Made by a program: the position numbers and the translations under genes | In this document: in pieces, positions 62,756-64,000 of the stretch | Position numbering within the stretch: the first letter of the stretch is position 1 | Layout of the letters: every line of letters begins with the position of its first letter | Assembly: GCA_947650285.1 (NCBI GenBank) | Contig: CANTFL010000204.1 | Location: forward strand, 109,501-173,500 | DNA length: 64,000 bases | Direction: 5' to 3' | Origin: Hyaloperonospora brassicae | Taxonomy: Eukaryota; Oomycota; Peronosporomycetes; Peronosporales; Peronosporaceae | The notes under the pieces: model-generated | Told to the model about the DNA's origin: nothing | The model's database searches: none | Seen by the model: the letters and a program-made list of their open reading frames with translations, nothing else

Positions 62756-62929
62756 AGTGTAGCTTTAGTCAAGCACAAACCGCTCTACTGCCAACTGAGC
62801 ATCATCAAGGGAAGGATAAGTATGATTGGGAGGTGGTGCTACCATTGCCGGAAGAGCAAGGAGTAGAGAGATAAAAGGATGAATGGAGGATAGCTCGCAT
62901 TTAGCGGGAGAAATTTTTTCCCCGACATC

Positions 62930-62985
62930 ACGGAGGGGGATGTGCGCGTAGTTATTAGGGGGTGTACGCCTAAGCGGTCCCTATC
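62930..62985 (-). repeat. MULE right TIR
   Basis: The reverse complement reads GATAGGGACCGC, TAGGCGTACACCCCC and GCGCACATCCCCCTCCGTG, matching the left TIR. Confidence 0.7.
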
Positions 62986-64000
62986 GATATTATATAGTCA
63001 GTATACGTCTCAAAGCTACTGATAGCATAATCATTTTTCCGTGATAAACTCTCTTCGTTACAAACTTATTCTCAGATCATTAAGTATATGTTGTGGCCTA
63101 AACTAGAAGCAAAAAAGAATGCATATTAACCGAAAGTAAACTTCCAACCAGTCGTGTACCAAAATGTTTCTTTACAAAACATACGCCTAATTTATATGTG
63201 TAGATTAATTAAGTCATTTTTGTGCTCAAAGATATCTTAATTTAAAATGAATAAATTTAAATTGACATATAATTACAAACGCATCTGATATGAAGCAATT
63301 TTTAAGCTAAAATTCGTCATCTTTTCGTAATTCTTATAAGTCGCAATATCCTGTCCATGCCGTAGTATTTACTTCAGTATGAGCGTTCACTTCACCTTAG
63401 TAAATCAACAATATTACAGCAGAGTCTTGCAGCATTGCGTCCCTATTTAATTTAAGCGCAATCCCACTACTCCGATAAAATAGTAGCCAACATCTGAATA
63501 TTCAGCTTCTGGAACATTAATATTTATTAGTAGTAGACCAAAATTTTGTCGGAACTCATGGTTGGACTCAATTAGTGTCGGCGTTCTAGTACAGTAAGAT
63601 TCTATTACCTGTGAAAATCGATAGAATCAAATTTCTGTCATAAAACATTGGCTAGCCGATGACGCGCGGCGGCAAAATAGAGAGATGATTATTAATTTCT
63701 TTAATAAATAGCGGTATGGTCTTACCAATAGTTACTTGTCAAAACATAATTTCATCTACAAGTATATAAACAGCGGCTCACATCATATTATACAAGTAGC
63801 ACGTGTCTTTAAATGGTGCTCTTTAGTTGTATGAGTAGAGAGGTCTTTTGGCCATAGCAATAGTAGCCACATTTTAAGCTGCACTTATGTTTAGATCATA
63901 CAAGAAAAGTATCATAAAGAACTGATACAGTTTCTACGTCCCTTCAAGTTATAAAAGCTGTCAATTATTTATATTAGACATCAAAAGAGTAAATTAATTT
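62986..64000. other. AT-rich gene-poor DNA
   Basis: Continuation of the AT-rich background beyond the MULE. No ORF or RNA feature was recognised. Confidence 0.6.

Larger units (their letters stand above)
59087..62985. mobile_element. MULE-type transposon with TIRs and extra cargo
   Basis: The left end GATAGGGGTTGTCTAGGCGTAC (from 59087) and the reverse-complemented right end GATAGGGACCGCTTAGGCGTAC (from 62985) agree over about 55 bp at roughly 75 percent. A third TIR-like block in left orientation lies at 60678-60727 (gtacgccccct ... cgcacaccccc). The transposase remnant is between that block and the right end. The segment 59143-60677 holds exon-like, GC-rich sequence. No 9-bp target duplication was seen at the outer ends. 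Confidence 0.7.

Overview
The window is nuclear DNA of a filamentous oomycete, most likely Peronosporales (Phytophthora or a downy mildew). The signs are short 77-92 nt introns with GTRNGT-like donors, an oomycete-type initiator at a secreted effector gene with an EER motif, and dense Copia, Gypsy, LINE and MULE elements. Clear host genes are few: a mitochondrial SLC30A9-type cation transporter, a DENN-domain protein, a broken membrane-tethered bZIP factor with a second relic, and a candidate RxLR-like effector. Most of the rest is transposon.

Layout. 1-4405: decayed Copia element, minus strand. About 4.8-9.9 kb: decayed Copia, plus strand, with mutated catalytic residues. 9.9-11.5 kb: gene-free, with an old LTR-like repeat. 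11498-16616: a third Copia with both LTRs, sitting inside a relic of a bZIP gene. 17158-21739: the conserved core, a divergent pair of transporter (minus) and DENN protein (plus) sharing about 113 bp. 22313-23784: bZIP pseudogene, minus strand, so the pair is flanked by inverted copies of one paralogue. 24-26 kb: a LINE 3' end, a tRNA-like element and a solo LTR. 26091-27470: effector. 27.6-28.5 kb: solo LTR, 42-bp tandem repeat and a 5S-like fragment. 29160-38520: a frameshifted LINE split by a very young, intact Copia (30247-35048, TSD GTCCG). 38596-39403: a possible TIR element. 39426-54077: a young, apparently complete 14.65 kb Gypsy element. 54-59 kb and 63-64 kb: AT-rich, gene-poor DNA with one 15-bp minisatellite. 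59087-62985: a MULE with TIRs, a broken transposase and a GC-rich exon-like segment.

The most unusual object is the Gypsy element. It has 1863-bp LTRs that are nearly identical. Its gag start codon abuts the 5' LTR and overlaps the primer binding site. A slippery heptamer followed by stop and stem-loop joins gag to pol. Pol carries two RNase H domains and a C-terminal chromodomain. Two long antisense ORFs lie between pol and the 3' LTR. The word GATC is strikingly over-represented in LTRs, sense genes and antisense genes alike. Two Copia elements show a related trick: their primer binding site is complementary to the anticodon loop of initiator tRNA and contains the gag AUG.

All domain calls come from reading translated sequence. 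No database search or folding program was run. Intron positions come from splice consensus plus preserved reading frame.
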